Source: Pelotomaculum sp. PtaB.Bin104 (GTDB taxonomy: Bacteria; Bacillota; Desulfotomaculia; Desulfotomaculales; Pelotomaculaceae). From it: 44,391 nucleotides of DNA. Shown here piece after piece: positions 15,375 to 24,364 of this stretch. Positions within the stretch are counted from its first letter, which is position 1; every line of letters begins with the position of its first letter. The stretch spans positions 1 to 44,391 of the forward strand of contig MVQL01000059.1 of the NCBI GenBank assembly GCA_002067205.1. Reading direction: 5' to 3'. Made by a program: the position numbers and the translations under genes. A model generated the notes under the pieces. The model saw nothing but the letters and a program-made list of their open reading frames with translations. It made no database searches and was not told where the DNA came from.

Positions 15375-17712
15375 ATATGATCGCATGTTTGATGATGGCA
15401 TTTGCGAAATCGAAACCGGCCTATACAGCCGTTCGATTAAATTTTCTGATATAAATTATCAGACGGCACGACGGGACGAACAAGTTGACCTTTTTAGCCG
15501 TTACTGCGAAATGCTGAATTATTGTGATCCTACTATGCACTTGCAGATAAATATTATCAATCGCCGGATCGACAAGGAAGCATTCCGGGAAACAATGTTT
15601 ATGCCAATGCGGGGGGATCAGCTGGACGAATACCGCAAGGAAATGAATAATATGCTTGCCGCTAAAGCCTTAGAGGGGCAGAATAGCATTTTGCGTGAAA
15701 AGTATATGACGTTCAGCACGTCGGCCACTTCCTATGAAACGTCAATCCCGCCGCTGGCACGTCTTGAAACTGACCTTATTGGACATTTTAAGGCGCTCGG
15801 CTGCGACGTTCAAACGCTTTCCGGCTCGGAACGCTTAGAGCTGATACACAATTTTTACAGGCCGAACGAACGGTATACCTTTGACTACGATCAACTTTTA
15901 GAAAGCAGCCTTACGACAAAGGCTTGCATAGCTCCGAACAGCTTTGATTTTAGGCCGAAGTCCTATTATGGGTTTGGGGATCATTTCGGGCAAGTCCTTT
16001 ATTTGCGTGAGCTTCCCGCCGAATTGTCAGATAAGATTATTTCGGAGCTGTCCGATCTGCCTATTGATATGAATATCGCTCTGCACATTACAAACGTGGA
16101 TCAGGGCAAGGCGCTTGAATATGTACGCAGACAAATAGCATTCATGGAAATGGAAGCCACAGGGAAACAAGATGCCGCAGTACAAAAAGGCCGTAACGCC
16201 GATATTGCCGTACCAATGGAAACCCGGCGCAGTTATGAGGAAGCAACAAAGTTGCTTGATCTTCTTGAAAACAAAAATCAGCGCATGTTTAAGGTTACGA
16301 TGCTTGTTTATACCTACGCTGACAGTCTGGACGCTTTGCAGGATAACGCTTTTCAAATTATGGCCACAGCAAGAAAAAATAACGTGAAAATTGATAAGCT
16401 CGATCTTATGCAGCGTGAGGGCATGAACAGCATTATGCCGGTCGGTAAAAACCATGTTGAGATTGAACGGACTTTAACCACAGCAAGCACGGCCATTTTT
16501 ATACCGTTCACGACACAGGAGCTTTACCAGCGGTCGGGTATGTACTACGGCTTAAATGCTATGTCCCGGAATTTGATCTTTTTCAATCGGTATTCCCTGA
16601 AAGCGCCGAATGGCGTTATCCTCGGAACGCCTGGGAGTGGTAAGAGCTTTGCGGCCAAACGAGAAATGATAAACGTCCTGCTGAACGATCCGAACGCAGA
16701 AGTATTGATAATTGATCCTGAAAGGGAATATACCCCGCTTGCAAACGGTTTTGACGGTGAAATTGTTCATATTTCTGCCGGAAGCAAAAATTATATTAAC
16801 CCCTTGGATTGCAGCATGGATTATGCCGACGATGAAGAACCGTTACAGCTCAAAGCAGAATTTGTTTTGACGATCTGCGAATTGCTTATAGGTGGAAAAC
16901 AAGGGCTTACTGCCGGGCAACGCTCCATCATCAGCCGTGCTTGTAAAATCTGCTATTCGCCGTATTTTGCTAATCCGGGGAAATATGAAGTCCCTACCAT
17001 GAAAGAATTTTATAGCGTAATCAAGGATCAGCCGGAGCCGGAAGCGCAAAGCCTCGCCCTCGATCTGGAGCTTTACATAGAGGGTACTTTATCCGTCTTT
17101 GCACACCACACAAATGTTGATACTCAAAAAAGGCTTGTCGTATATGACGTTCGTGATCTTGGAAAGCAGCTGCGTACCTTTGGTATGCTTGTCGTTCTCG
17201 ATCAGATTTGGAACAGGATCACGCAGAACCGGGCAATAGGTAAGCGTACTTGGATTTATATTGACGAAATCCAGCTGCTTTTCAGTAATGAATACTGTGC
17301 GAGTTACTTTTTTGAACTTTGGAGCCGGTCAAGAAAATGGGGCGCAATACCTACAGGAATTACGCAAAATGTCGAAACGCTGCTGCTGTCTGACCTTGCC
17401 CGTCGTATGCTCTCAAACAGTGACTTTATTATGATGCTCAATCAGGCTACATCTGACAGAATGGAGCTGGCCGGGCTGCTGAATATCAGTAATAAACAGC
17501 TTGGCTATGTTACAAACAGTGAAGCCGGTCACGGGCTGCTTTTCGCCGGGAAATCTATCGTACCGTTTATTGACCGTTTCCCGACTGATACAAAGCTGTA
17601 TAAGATGATGACAACGAAAATTGAGGAAGTGGCCGACGTGCAGCGTTCACCCGCTGAACGAAAGGACAGTACAGAAGCGAAGCAAACGGTCGCTGCTGCT
17701 GAAAGCATTTAA
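15121..17712 (+). CDS. virB4: VirB4-type conjugation ATPase
   Basis: An 863-residue cytoplasmic ATPase. The start is the ATG at 15121, with AAAGGA 9 bases upstream; an earlier in-frame ATG at 15064 lacks a site. Residues 1-90 are a basic, low-complexity leader overlapping prgI. Walker A is GTPGSGKSFAAK near 501 and Walker B is WIYIDEIQLLF near 709, the hallmark of VirB4/TraE energising ATPases. It drives pilus and channel function beside VirD4. The next gene begins 18 bases on. Confidence 0.95.
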   Translation: MLGFLKPKTAVTPQNPNSPEKSENQAQHSESAKSLRLQKKAARERAKKHAERLKQLDKSTEQKNAERKRQLKKAAAPKSTIQQIKYDRMFDDGICEIETGLYSRSIKFSDINYQTARRDEQVDLFSRYCEMLNYCDPTMHLQINIINRRIDKEAFRETMFMPMRGDQLDEYRKEMNNMLAAKALEGQNSILREKYMTFSTSATSYETSIPPLARLETDLIGHFKALGCDVQTLSGSERLELIHNFYRPNERYTFDYDQLLESSLTTKACIAPNSFDFRPKSYYGFGDHFGQVLYLRELPAELSDKIISELSDLPIDMNIALHITNVDQGKALEYVRRQIAFMEMEATGKQDAAVQKGRNADIAVPMETRRSYEEATKLLDLLENKNQRMFKVTMLVYTYADSLDALQDNAFQIMATARKNNVKIDKLDLMQREGMNSIMPVGKNHVEIERTLTTASTAIFIPFTTQELYQRSGMYYGLNAMSRNLIFFNRYSLKAPNGVILGTPGSGKSFAAKREMINVLLNDPNAEVLIIDPEREYTPLANGFDGEIVHISAGSKNYINPLDCSMDYADDEEPLQLKAEFVLTICELLIGGKQGLTAGQRSIISRACKICYSPYFANPGKYEVPTMKEFYSVIKDQPEPEAQSLALDLELYIEGTLSVFAHHTNVDTQKRLVVYDVRDLGKQLRTFGMLVVLDQIWNRITQNRAIGKRTWIYIDEIQLLFSNEYCASYFFELWSRSRKWGAIPTGITQNVETLLLSDLARRMLSNSDFIMMLNQATSDRMELAGLLNISNKQLGYVTNSEAGHGLLFAGKSIVPFIDRFPTDTKLYKMMTTKIEEVADVQRSPAERKDSTEAKQTVAAAESI

Positions 17713-17730
17713 CAGGAAAGGGGGCGGCTC

Positions 17731-19992
17731 ATGAGTGAGTATAAGAGGGGAAAATACTTTGCGCCGGAAGAAAAAGACGAAAGCGTAATTTCCCCGGATA
17801 AAAGCCAAATTCATAAAGAAGCCGTCCGGGACGATCTGAATACCTCTTTGCAAAGTGAAGTTATCAGACAACAGGGGTATCCTGAACCAGCACAAAGCGA
17901 TACCCGGCAACCGTCGTATCATGCCGGGCAGCAAGAACACGTTTCCCGGTACGGTGAAAGTGAGCAGCACAGTTATTCCGATCAGACCGATTCCGGGCTT
18001 GGCATTCGGCAGACTGAAAGCAGAGAACCGGACATAATACATCAGGCCGGTTTTGGGCTTGGCACACGCCAAACCGAAAGCGGCGAAACAGGCCGATTAC
18101 AGGAACCGCACAAGACGTATAGCAATGCCGAACGATTTAGCTATATCAACGATGTAAAAGAAACCTACGATCCCGGAGCCGTTCGCTATGGAACGGTCGA
18201 AAAAGCTGCCGGAGCTGCCGCCCTTTCGGGCGGCGCTCTTGGGGCTGCTTCCGTTTCTGGCACAGCCGGAATAATCAAAACAGAAGATCGCCGTATCTTT
18301 ACAGAGTCCATCAAGGACACGGTAACGGACAGCATTAAAAATGATGGTGTTATAAATCCGTCAAAAGCTGGCATTTTTGCAGACAGTGTATTGAGTGACA
18401 AGGATAACGAGAAAAAAGGTGTTGTAAAGACCGTCGCCGGCGTTATTGCAAGAGAGGTTGAAAACGCTGTAGGGCAAGGCGGCAGCGACGGGGATATAAC
18501 AGACCGGGCAAAAGGGCAAGCCTTGAAATATGGCTATAAAACAGGCAAATATACGATCAAGGGCGGCGCTGCCATAGGGCGGGGGACGTTTCGTGTTGCA
18601 CAATACGGCAAGCGATTGTCGGAAGATGTTGCAGCGGGTGTAATGACTTCATCAGCGGCAAAAAAGGCGCTTTTGAGCCAAACAAAGGCAAGCCTGACCG
18701 GATCAGGGGTATCACTCGGCGGGATTATTAAAACCGGCGCTATCCGGGCAGTAGAGGACTTTCACGGCTCGGACGATCTTGGTATGCAGGCCATAACCAA
18801 ACCGAAAGACGTTATCGTTAAAACAAAACGCTCTTTGAAAATGGCGAAGTCTGCCGGTCGATCTATCACCAAAGGAGTAAAAACCACAAAGAAAACCGCA
18901 CAGAAAGTCCAGCACGGAGCAAAGGCCGTTTATGCAGCCGGTAAAAAGGTATTTACAAACCCGGTAGTACTTAAAGGGATCGCAATAGTGGCTATTGTCA
19001 TTGCCTGTATCGCCGTTATCATGGCAATTTCATCTTATTTTAGCAGCGTGTTTTCTGCTCTCTCACTCAAAAGCGAGGATTACGAGCTATCGCAGACGTA
19101 CCTTTACATTACAGAGCTTGACGCACGAATGGAATATGACATTGATAATGAAGATCAGAAATGGCATTTTCCAGAGATAGACACCTACAAATATTACCTT
19201 AACGGCGTGGAAACGACAAAAGACAACATGAAAGTATGTACCAATGCGGATTTATTTCTTGCTTATCTGGATAGCAAATATGAAGATTACACTTTCGATG
19301 AAGTAAAAGGGTACATCGACGAAATACACGGTCAACTTTATAAAGTTGAAAAAGTGCGTTGGACGGAAGAAATCGAGCATGAAAGCACCTCAACCGATCC
19401 GATCACGGGCGAAACGGTAGATGATAGCTGGACGGAAACCGTCTATCACATGGATATATACCTTACTTCACAGAGCTTTGAAAATTATCTGGAAGCTAAC
19501 AAGGATACGTTACTTACGAAAGACCAGCAGGACGCATACAGCGCCCTTGCAGAAGCCGGGGTATATACTTTCAGGCAAGAGCTGTCAAGCCCATTCGTGG
19601 GCGTAGACTGGTCAACGTGCATATCGGATCGGTGGGGCTGGCGTATACACCCCATAACAGGGGAATTAAAGCAGCACCTTGGCCTTGATATTGCAATGCC
19701 GGGGGGAACACCGATTAACGCTTGTATGAGTGGAACCGTGGAAATACCGCCGTTTGATAGCGACGGTTACGGTAATTACGTTAAGATTGTCAATGAAAAA
19801 GGGGATTACACCCTTTACGGCCACATGAGCGTAATTGCCGTAAGTGACGGCCAACAGGTGAATGCCGGTGACGTGATCGGCTATGTTGGCACAACGGGCG
19901 GCAGCACCGGAAATCACCTGCACCTTGAATATCACAAGGACGGGCAAAGCCTGAATCCGCTTATCTTTACAGAATGCGATAAATCAAATTAA
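17731..19992 (+). CDS. Membrane-anchored M23 peptidase of the transfer apparatus
   Basis: A 753-residue protein. Residues 1-405 are predicted intracellular: disordered and Gln/Ser-rich, with two GLGxRQTES repeats near 89-115, then Ala/Gly/Lys-rich helices. A single membrane segment lies at about 413-436. The external part ends in an M23 (LytM) domain at about 630-745, with HLGLD, LYGHMS and HLHLEYH supplying the zinc ligands. It should cut peptidoglycan to let the channel cross the wall. Position after virB4 is as in Tn916-like and CD1108-type systems. Confidence 0.92.
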   Translation: MSEYKRGKYFAPEEKDESVISPDKSQIHKEAVRDDLNTSLQSEVIRQQGYPEPAQSDTRQPSYHAGQQEHVSRYGESEQHSYSDQTDSGLGIRQTESREPDIIHQAGFGLGTRQTESGETGRLQEPHKTYSNAERFSYINDVKETYDPGAVRYGTVEKAAGAAALSGGALGAASVSGTAGIIKTEDRRIFTESIKDTVTDSIKNDGVINPSKAGIFADSVLSDKDNEKKGVVKTVAGVIAREVENAVGQGGSDGDITDRAKGQALKYGYKTGKYTIKGGAAIGRGTFRVAQYGKRLSEDVAAGVMTSSAAKKALLSQTKASLTGSGVSLGGIIKTGAIRAVEDFHGSDDLGMQAITKPKDVIVKTKRSLKMAKSAGRSITKGVKTTKKTAQKVQHGAKAVYAAGKKVFTNPVVLKGIAIVAIVIACIAVIMAISSYFSSVFSALSLKSEDYELSQTYLYITELDARMEYDIDNEDQKWHFPEIDTYKYYLNGVETTKDNMKVCTNADLFLAYLDSKYEDYTFDEVKGYIDEIHGQLYKVEKVRWTEEIEHESTSTDPITGETVDDSWTETVYHMDIYLTSQSFENYLEANKDTLLTKDQQDAYSALAEAGVYTFRQELSSPFVGVDWSTCISDRWGWRIHPITGELKQHLGLDIAMPGGTPINACMSGTVEIPPFDSDGYGNYVKIVNEKGDYTLYGHMSVIAVSDGQQVNAGDVIGYVGTTGGSTGNHLHLEYHKDGQSLNPLIFTECDKSN

Positions 19993-20008
19993 GAAAGGAT
20001 GTATCAGG

Positions 20009-20251
20009 ATGGCACAGAGAAAATCCATTGAGGAACAAATTAAGTCAAAACAGGCGGCAATAGCCGCAAAGCAGGAAAAAGTAACCGCTTTGCAAGAGGA
20101 TATTTCAAAGCTGAAAAAAGAAGTTGAAACCTTACAGAGCTTTGAAGTAAAAGCAATGCTGAAAGAAATTGATATGCCGTTCGATCAGGTCAAGGAGCTG
20201 CTTAAAAGCCTTAAAGCAGCCCCACAGGGCGAAACGGAAAACAAGACATAG
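20009..20251 (+). CDS. DUF4315 family coiled-coil protein
   Basis: An 80-residue coiled-coil protein (heptads across 5-48), ending in FDQVKELLKSLKAAP. It matches DUF4315, a family found between the M23 peptidase and topB in Clostridial conjugative elements. Function unknown. AAAGGA precedes the ATG; the TTTTGAAA repeat begins right after its stop. Confidence 0.82.
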   Translation: MAQRKSIEEQIKSKQAAIAAKQEKVTALQEDISKLKKEVETLQSFEVKAMLKEIDMPFDQVKELLKSLKAAPQGETENKT

Positions 20252-20273
20252 TTTTGAAAGTTAATTTTCAAAA
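20252..20273 (+). promoter_or_regulatory. TTTTGAAA inverted repeat, copy 3 of 3
   Basis: Arms TTTTGAAA and TTTTCAAAA around a short spacer, 18 bases before the topB ATG and just before its GGAGAG ribosome site. In the direction of the gene it is identical to copy 1 at 93-114. It sits in an intercistronic gap of 40 bases, so it could be a leader-RNA hairpin or operator controlling topB on its own. Confidence 0.6.
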
Positions 20274-20291
20274 CTGAAAGGAGAGATAACC

Positions 20292-22397
20292 ATGATCCTG
20301 ATTATCGCAGAAAAGCCGTCCGTCGCCGGTGAAATAGCAAAGGTGGTCGGCGCGGATAAAAAGGGAAAGGGATACCTGACCGGGGGAAATTACATTGTTT
20401 CATGGTGTGTCGGTCACTTAGTAGAGCTGGCAAAACCCGCAGCTTACAGCCCCGATCTGGCAAAATGGAGCTTAGAAACTTTACCGATTATACCCGATCA
20501 TTATTTGACCGAAGTTTCAGGGAAAACCGCCGATCAATTCAACGTGCTTAAAGAGCTTATGAACCGTTCCGATGTGTCGGAACTTGTCGAAGCGACAGAC
20601 GCAGGGCGTGAGGGCGAATTGATCTTCCGGCTCGTCTATGAAAAAGCCGGGTGCAGAAAGTCATTTAACCGGCTCTGGATCAGCAGCATGGAAGAAAAGA
20701 GTATCCGGGACGGCTTGGCTTCAATGAAACCGGGCAGGGAATACGACAAGCTATATCATGCTGCCCTCTGCCGACAAAGGGCAGATTGGCTTGTAGGGAT
20801 CAACCTTACCCGGCTATATTCAAAAATGTACGATAAAACGCTGACCTGTGGCCGGGTGCAAACGCCAACGATAAACTTGATCGTGAAAAGGCAACGTGAC
20901 ATTCAAAACTTTGTTCCGCAGACCTATTATAGCTTGATTGCTGACCTTGGCAGCTTTAAGGCATATAACAAGGCAACCGAAAAAACGGAAGCGCAGCGGA
21001 TCGTTGAACGCTGCAAGGGTAAAACCGCCCATGTTGCCAAAGTGGAGCGACAGGAAAAAAAGGAAAACCCCGCAGCTCTTTATGATCTAACTACGTTACA
21101 ACGTGACGCAAACCGGCTGCTTGGATATTCAGCGCAGGAAACACTTGATTATATGCAAAAGCTCTATGATAATAAGCTGGCAACCTATCCCCGTACTGAC
21201 AGCCGGTATTTAACCGCAGACATGGAGAGTTCCACAAGAAACCTGATTGATACGCTGCTTTCGACCGGCATTTACAGTACTACAATAACAAACGATTATA
21301 GTACTGAAAATGTAAAAATGCAAAGAGTGATAAACGACAAAAAAGTGTCCGATCATCACGCTATAATCCCGACCGGCAGCGTTACAAAAGAGAAGTTCGA
21401 CAATTTGCCGACCGGGGAAAAAAATATCCTTTTGCTGATTGCTTACCGGCTTTTATCGGCGGTTTATGCTCCACATACTTACACGGCCACCAAAGTAAAC
21501 CTTGATATTGAGGGGGAGCCTTTCAGCGCAACCGGCAAAGAAATTTTAGAAAACGGCTTTAAGATGGTAGACGAACAGGCAAAGGCAGCGATAAAGGCAC
21601 AGCCGGAAAAGGACGATAAACCGGATAGCCCGGACAATTCCGTACTTCCCGTGATGAACGAGGGCGACACGTTCCCGGTGGTTAATATAACCGCCGAGGA
21701 AAAGCAGACAAAGCCCCCGAAATCTTATACGGAAGATACGCTTTTAGCTGCTATGGAAACAGCCGGGAAGCTGATAGCTGATGAAGAATTAAAAGAAGCT
21801 ATGAAAGACAGCGGTTTAGGCACTCCGGCCACAAGAGCCGGTATTATAGAAAACATTATCAAAACCGGCTATATTGCGAGAGATAACAAAAAACACCTTA
21901 TTCCGACAGACACGGCCTATACTTTTGTCGATCTTGTCACCGACAAAGTAAAAGAGCCTGAATTAACCGCCGAATGGGAAAAGCAGCTTTCAGAGATTAA
22001 CAGGGGCAGCATGGCCGCTGCGGACTTCATGAACAGCATTACCGGGTTTATTTCTTCCTTTGTGCAAGACACAAAGGAAAAGTATTCGCCGGAGCAAAGC
22101 ACCGGCGTTTTTGAGAGAGAGAGAGAGGATTTAGGCAAATGCCCGAAATGTGGTAAAAAAGTTGTCGAATTTCCGAAATCCTATTCCTGCGAAAGTGGTA
22201 AAGGCGGCTGCGGTTTTGTAATCTGGAAACAGATAGGTGGTAAGGCAATATCCAAAGCACAAGCTAAAAAGCTGCTTGATAAGGGAAAAACCGACCTTAT
22301 AAAAGGGTTCAAGAGCAAAACAGGTAAATCCTACGATGCTTACTTGACCTTGAAAGAGGATAAAACAATAGGGTTTGATTTTCCAGAGAGAAAATAG
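20292..22397 (+). CDS. topB: DNA topoisomerase III
   Basis: A 701-residue type IA topoisomerase. The Toprim domain starts at MILIIAEKPS with TDAGREGE near residues 99-106. The catalytic tyrosine is in TYPRTDSRYL near residue 299, and there is a C-terminal zinc-ribbon-like segment (CPKCGK ... CESGKGGC) near 616-645. It relaxes or decatenates DNA, and a copy on the element is standard in Firmicutes ICEs. An unusual 27-base stretch at 21299-21325 matches intergenic motifs elsewhere in the window. Confidence 0.96.
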   Translation: MILIIAEKPSVAGEIAKVVGADKKGKGYLTGGNYIVSWCVGHLVELAKPAAYSPDLAKWSLETLPIIPDHYLTEVSGKTADQFNVLKELMNRSDVSELVEATDAGREGELIFRLVYEKAGCRKSFNRLWISSMEEKSIRDGLASMKPGREYDKLYHAALCRQRADWLVGINLTRLYSKMYDKTLTCGRVQTPTINLIVKRQRDIQNFVPQTYYSLIADLGSFKAYNKATEKTEAQRIVERCKGKTAHVAKVERQEKKENPAALYDLTTLQRDANRLLGYSAQETLDYMQKLYDNKLATYPRTDSRYLTADMESSTRNLIDTLLSTGIYSTTITNDYSTENVKMQRVINDKKVSDHHAIIPTGSVTKEKFDNLPTGEKNILLLIAYRLLSAVYAPHTYTATKVNLDIEGEPFSATGKEILENGFKMVDEQAKAAIKAQPEKDDKPDSPDNSVLPVMNEGDTFPVVNITAEEKQTKPPKSYTEDTLLAAMETAGKLIADEELKEAMKDSGLGTPATRAGIIENIIKTGYIARDNKKHLIPTDTAYTFVDLVTDKVKEPELTAEWEKQLSEINRGSMAAADFMNSITGFISSFVQDTKEKYSPEQSTGVFEREREDLGKCPKCGKKVVEFPKSYSCESGKGGCGFVIWKQIGGKAISKAQAKKLLDKGKTDLIKGFKSKTGKSYDAYLTLKEDKTIGFDFPERK
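21299..21325 (+). repeat. 27-base motif inside topB shared with intergenic regions
   Basis: Begins TAGTACT and ends ATGCAAAG. It matches 10808-10834 at 26 of 27 positions and 7962-7988 somewhat less closely. The other two copies lie immediately upstream of GTAC-box promoters. Here it encodes an STENVKMQR segment of TopB. Confidence 0.6.
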
Positions 22398-22411
22398 AAA
22401 GTGAGGTAAAT

Positions 22412-23554
22412 ATGTTTCAGACAAAGAAAGGGAAGATCATTATTGCGGTTATAGCCGCCGTGCTGCTCGTTGTTGCAATCGTCGTTGTGATCCTGCATAA
22501 AGCCGACAATGGCGGCAGCAATCCCGGATCATCTGTAAGTATCGTCGGAACATGGTATAGCGATAAGCCGGACAGCATGACGTTTACCAAAGACGGTAAA
22601 TATCAAGGTAATTCATGGAACGGCGGGAATGCCTGGCTAACGTCCGGGAGCTATTCTATTGATGGCAGTACCCTTACGCTTTCCGGGGACTTGGACGGAA
22701 AAACTACGCTTACAATTTCAAAAGGCGCAGACGGGAAAACCATTATTTCAGGGAAGTATAATTATTACTCGACAGAAGCCGACGCAAAAGCGAAAATTGC
22801 CGAAAACAAAAATCAGCAATCAGAAGATGAAGCAAATATCGTCCCGAACACGGTAAATAAATTGCTTGGTGAATGGACGAGCCTTGACGGAACGACTACA
22901 TGCACCTTTACTGAAAAGAGCTTTACGATCCATTTTAAGGGCAATTCCGCAGTAGCAGAGGACAGCCAATATTATGAATATGAGATCGTCAGCGACACGC
23001 AAATGAAAGTTACTCAAAGCGGCAAAACGAGCACTTACACCTATAGTCTTTATGATAAAGACGGCGTTACCTATTTTGTTTCCCCTATAAAAGCGTATGC
23101 GTCAACCTATACCAAAGGATCAGCGCAGACCACCAGCAGCGGCAGCGGCGCAAGCTCTGCCGCCGCTGGCACGTCCGGGGCTACTGTCAAAGATACTGTT
23201 ATTAGCTCCGTTAAAAATCCGGACGTGAGCAGCTACACAGACGAACAGGCGGCCGCCGTCGCTGCCGCCTTGCTTGGCACATGGAAAGGGACGTTTGATG
23301 AAACGCCGAACGCTGATAGCGTCTATTGGACGTACACTTTCAATGCAGACGGCACTTATTCATTTTCAAACAGCGCGGCCAACGAAACCGGCACATACAC
23401 CGTATCAAATGATCCTAACGACAACTATTATCATTCAGCCTTGAATTTGAAAACCGGAACGGAAACAAAGACCGTAAAATTTTACTTTACTGGAAAAGCC
23501 CCTATCAGAATGATTACAGACGGGAAAAACGATCCGACCTTTGTTAAACAATAG
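22412..23554 (+). CDS. Membrane-anchored protein with lipocalin-like repeats
   Basis: A 380-residue protein with an N-terminal membrane anchor (about 8-29) and an external region containing three related beta-rich units, beginning VGTWYSDKPDSMTFTKDG (about 45), LLGEWTSLDGTTTCTF (about 150) and LLGTWKGTFDETP (about 287). Each has the GTW...FxxDGxYxxxSG pattern of small lipocalin-like or DUF5640-like domains. Ser/Gly/Ala-rich linkers separate them. It lies 14 bases after topB in the transfer operon, so it may be a surface factor of the transfer apparatus; the role is inferred. Confidence 0.75.
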   Translation: MFQTKKGKIIIAVIAAVLLVVAIVVVILHKADNGGSNPGSSVSIVGTWYSDKPDSMTFTKDGKYQGNSWNGGNAWLTSGSYSIDGSTLTLSGDLDGKTTLTISKGADGKTIISGKYNYYSTEADAKAKIAENKNQQSEDEANIVPNTVNKLLGEWTSLDGTTTCTFTEKSFTIHFKGNSAVAEDSQYYEYEIVSDTQMKVTQSGKTSTYTYSLYDKDGVTYFVSPIKAYASTYTKGSAQTTSSGSGASSAAAGTSGATVKDTVISSVKNPDVSSYTDEQAAAVAAALLGTWKGTFDETPNADSVYWTYTFNADGTYSFSNSAANETGTYTVSNDPNDNYYHSALNLKTGTETKTVKFYFTGKAPIRMITDGKNDPTFVKQ

Positions 23555-23604
23555 TCTGATAATCAAATTTTTTTGTAGGTTTACCGGACTTTGATTAACA
23601 GACT
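23553..23604 (+). repeat. Inverted repeat at the stop of the surface-protein gene
   Basis: AGTCTGATAATCAAA (23553-23567) is matched by TTTGATTAACAGACT (23590-23604), 14 of 15 complementary, around a 22-base T-rich loop. It overlaps the stop codon. It could be a weak terminator or a recombinase site for the resolvase encoded downstream; no decision is possible from sequence alone. The rest of the 222-base gap up to 23776 shows nothing else I can name. Confidence 0.5.
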
Positions 23605-23776
23605 AATAAATAGACAACTTCCCGGCCAAAAATCACCCGTTGTAAGATGCCTAAAAAGTGTCTGAAAAACGATCGTTTTACAGACCGGGGAAAAGGGGAG
23701 AATATCATAAATAATTGTAGATAATTTCTGAAAGGGGATATACTAAAAGAAAAGACAAAGGAAAGGAGAACAAAAT

Positions 23777-24364
23777 GTGAAGTTCGGATATGCAAGAGTA
23801 AGCACCGGCGAGCAAAACACAGATCGACAGCTTGATGCCTTGCGAGAATACGGCGTTGATGAAATCTACGAAGAAAAAATATCCGGGGGCAAGCGCAGCC
23901 GCCCACAGCTTAATTTATTGTTGTCGAAGCTCCGCACCGGCGACACCCTTGTTGTCTATGAATTAAAGCGGCTTGGTAGAAATACAAAGCAGCTTTTAGC
24001 AATGGCAGAGGAATTTCAGGCGAACGGGATAGAATTTGTGAGCTTGACGGAAAAACTTGACACAACTACCCCTATGGGGCGCTTTGTTTTCACTACTTGG
24101 TGTGCGTTGGCACAGCTCGACCGTGAAATTATATCAGAGAATACAAAATCAGGGCTTGCAGCGGCCAAAGCACGGGGGCGTATTGGTGGCCGAAAGCCAC
24201 ACGATAAAAAGCAAATTGAAAAGGCGCTTAAAATGTACTTTTCCAATGAATTTTCTATCAAAGAGATCACCGAGAGTACCGGCGTTTCCAAAGCGTCAAT
24301 TTATGAGTATGTTCATAAATACGAAAAAAATTTAGAAAGGAAAAAGGAGCATGGCAAAGAATGA
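23777..24364 (+). CDS. Small serine recombinase (resolvase/invertase)
   Basis: A 195-residue serine recombinase: catalytic serine in YARVSTGEQN (Ser9), the ELKRLGRNT and LDTTTPMGRFVF motifs, the helix E region, and a C-terminal HTH (about 145-185). The start is a GTG at 23777 with AGGAG 9 bases upstream; the ATG two bases earlier meets an immediate stop. It overlaps the ArdC-like gene by 14 bases. Resolvases of this group resolve dimers or invert segments; on a replicating ICE, multimer resolution is likely. Confidence 0.9.
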   Translation: MKFGYARVSTGEQNTDRQLDALREYGVDEIYEEKISGGKRSRPQLNLLLSKLRTGDTLVVYELKRLGRNTKQLLAMAEEFQANGIEFVSLTEKLDTTTPMGRFVFTTWCALAQLDREIISENTKSGLAAAKARGRIGGRKPHDKKQIEKALKMYFSNEFSIKEITESTGVSKASIYEYVHKYEKNLERKKEHGKE

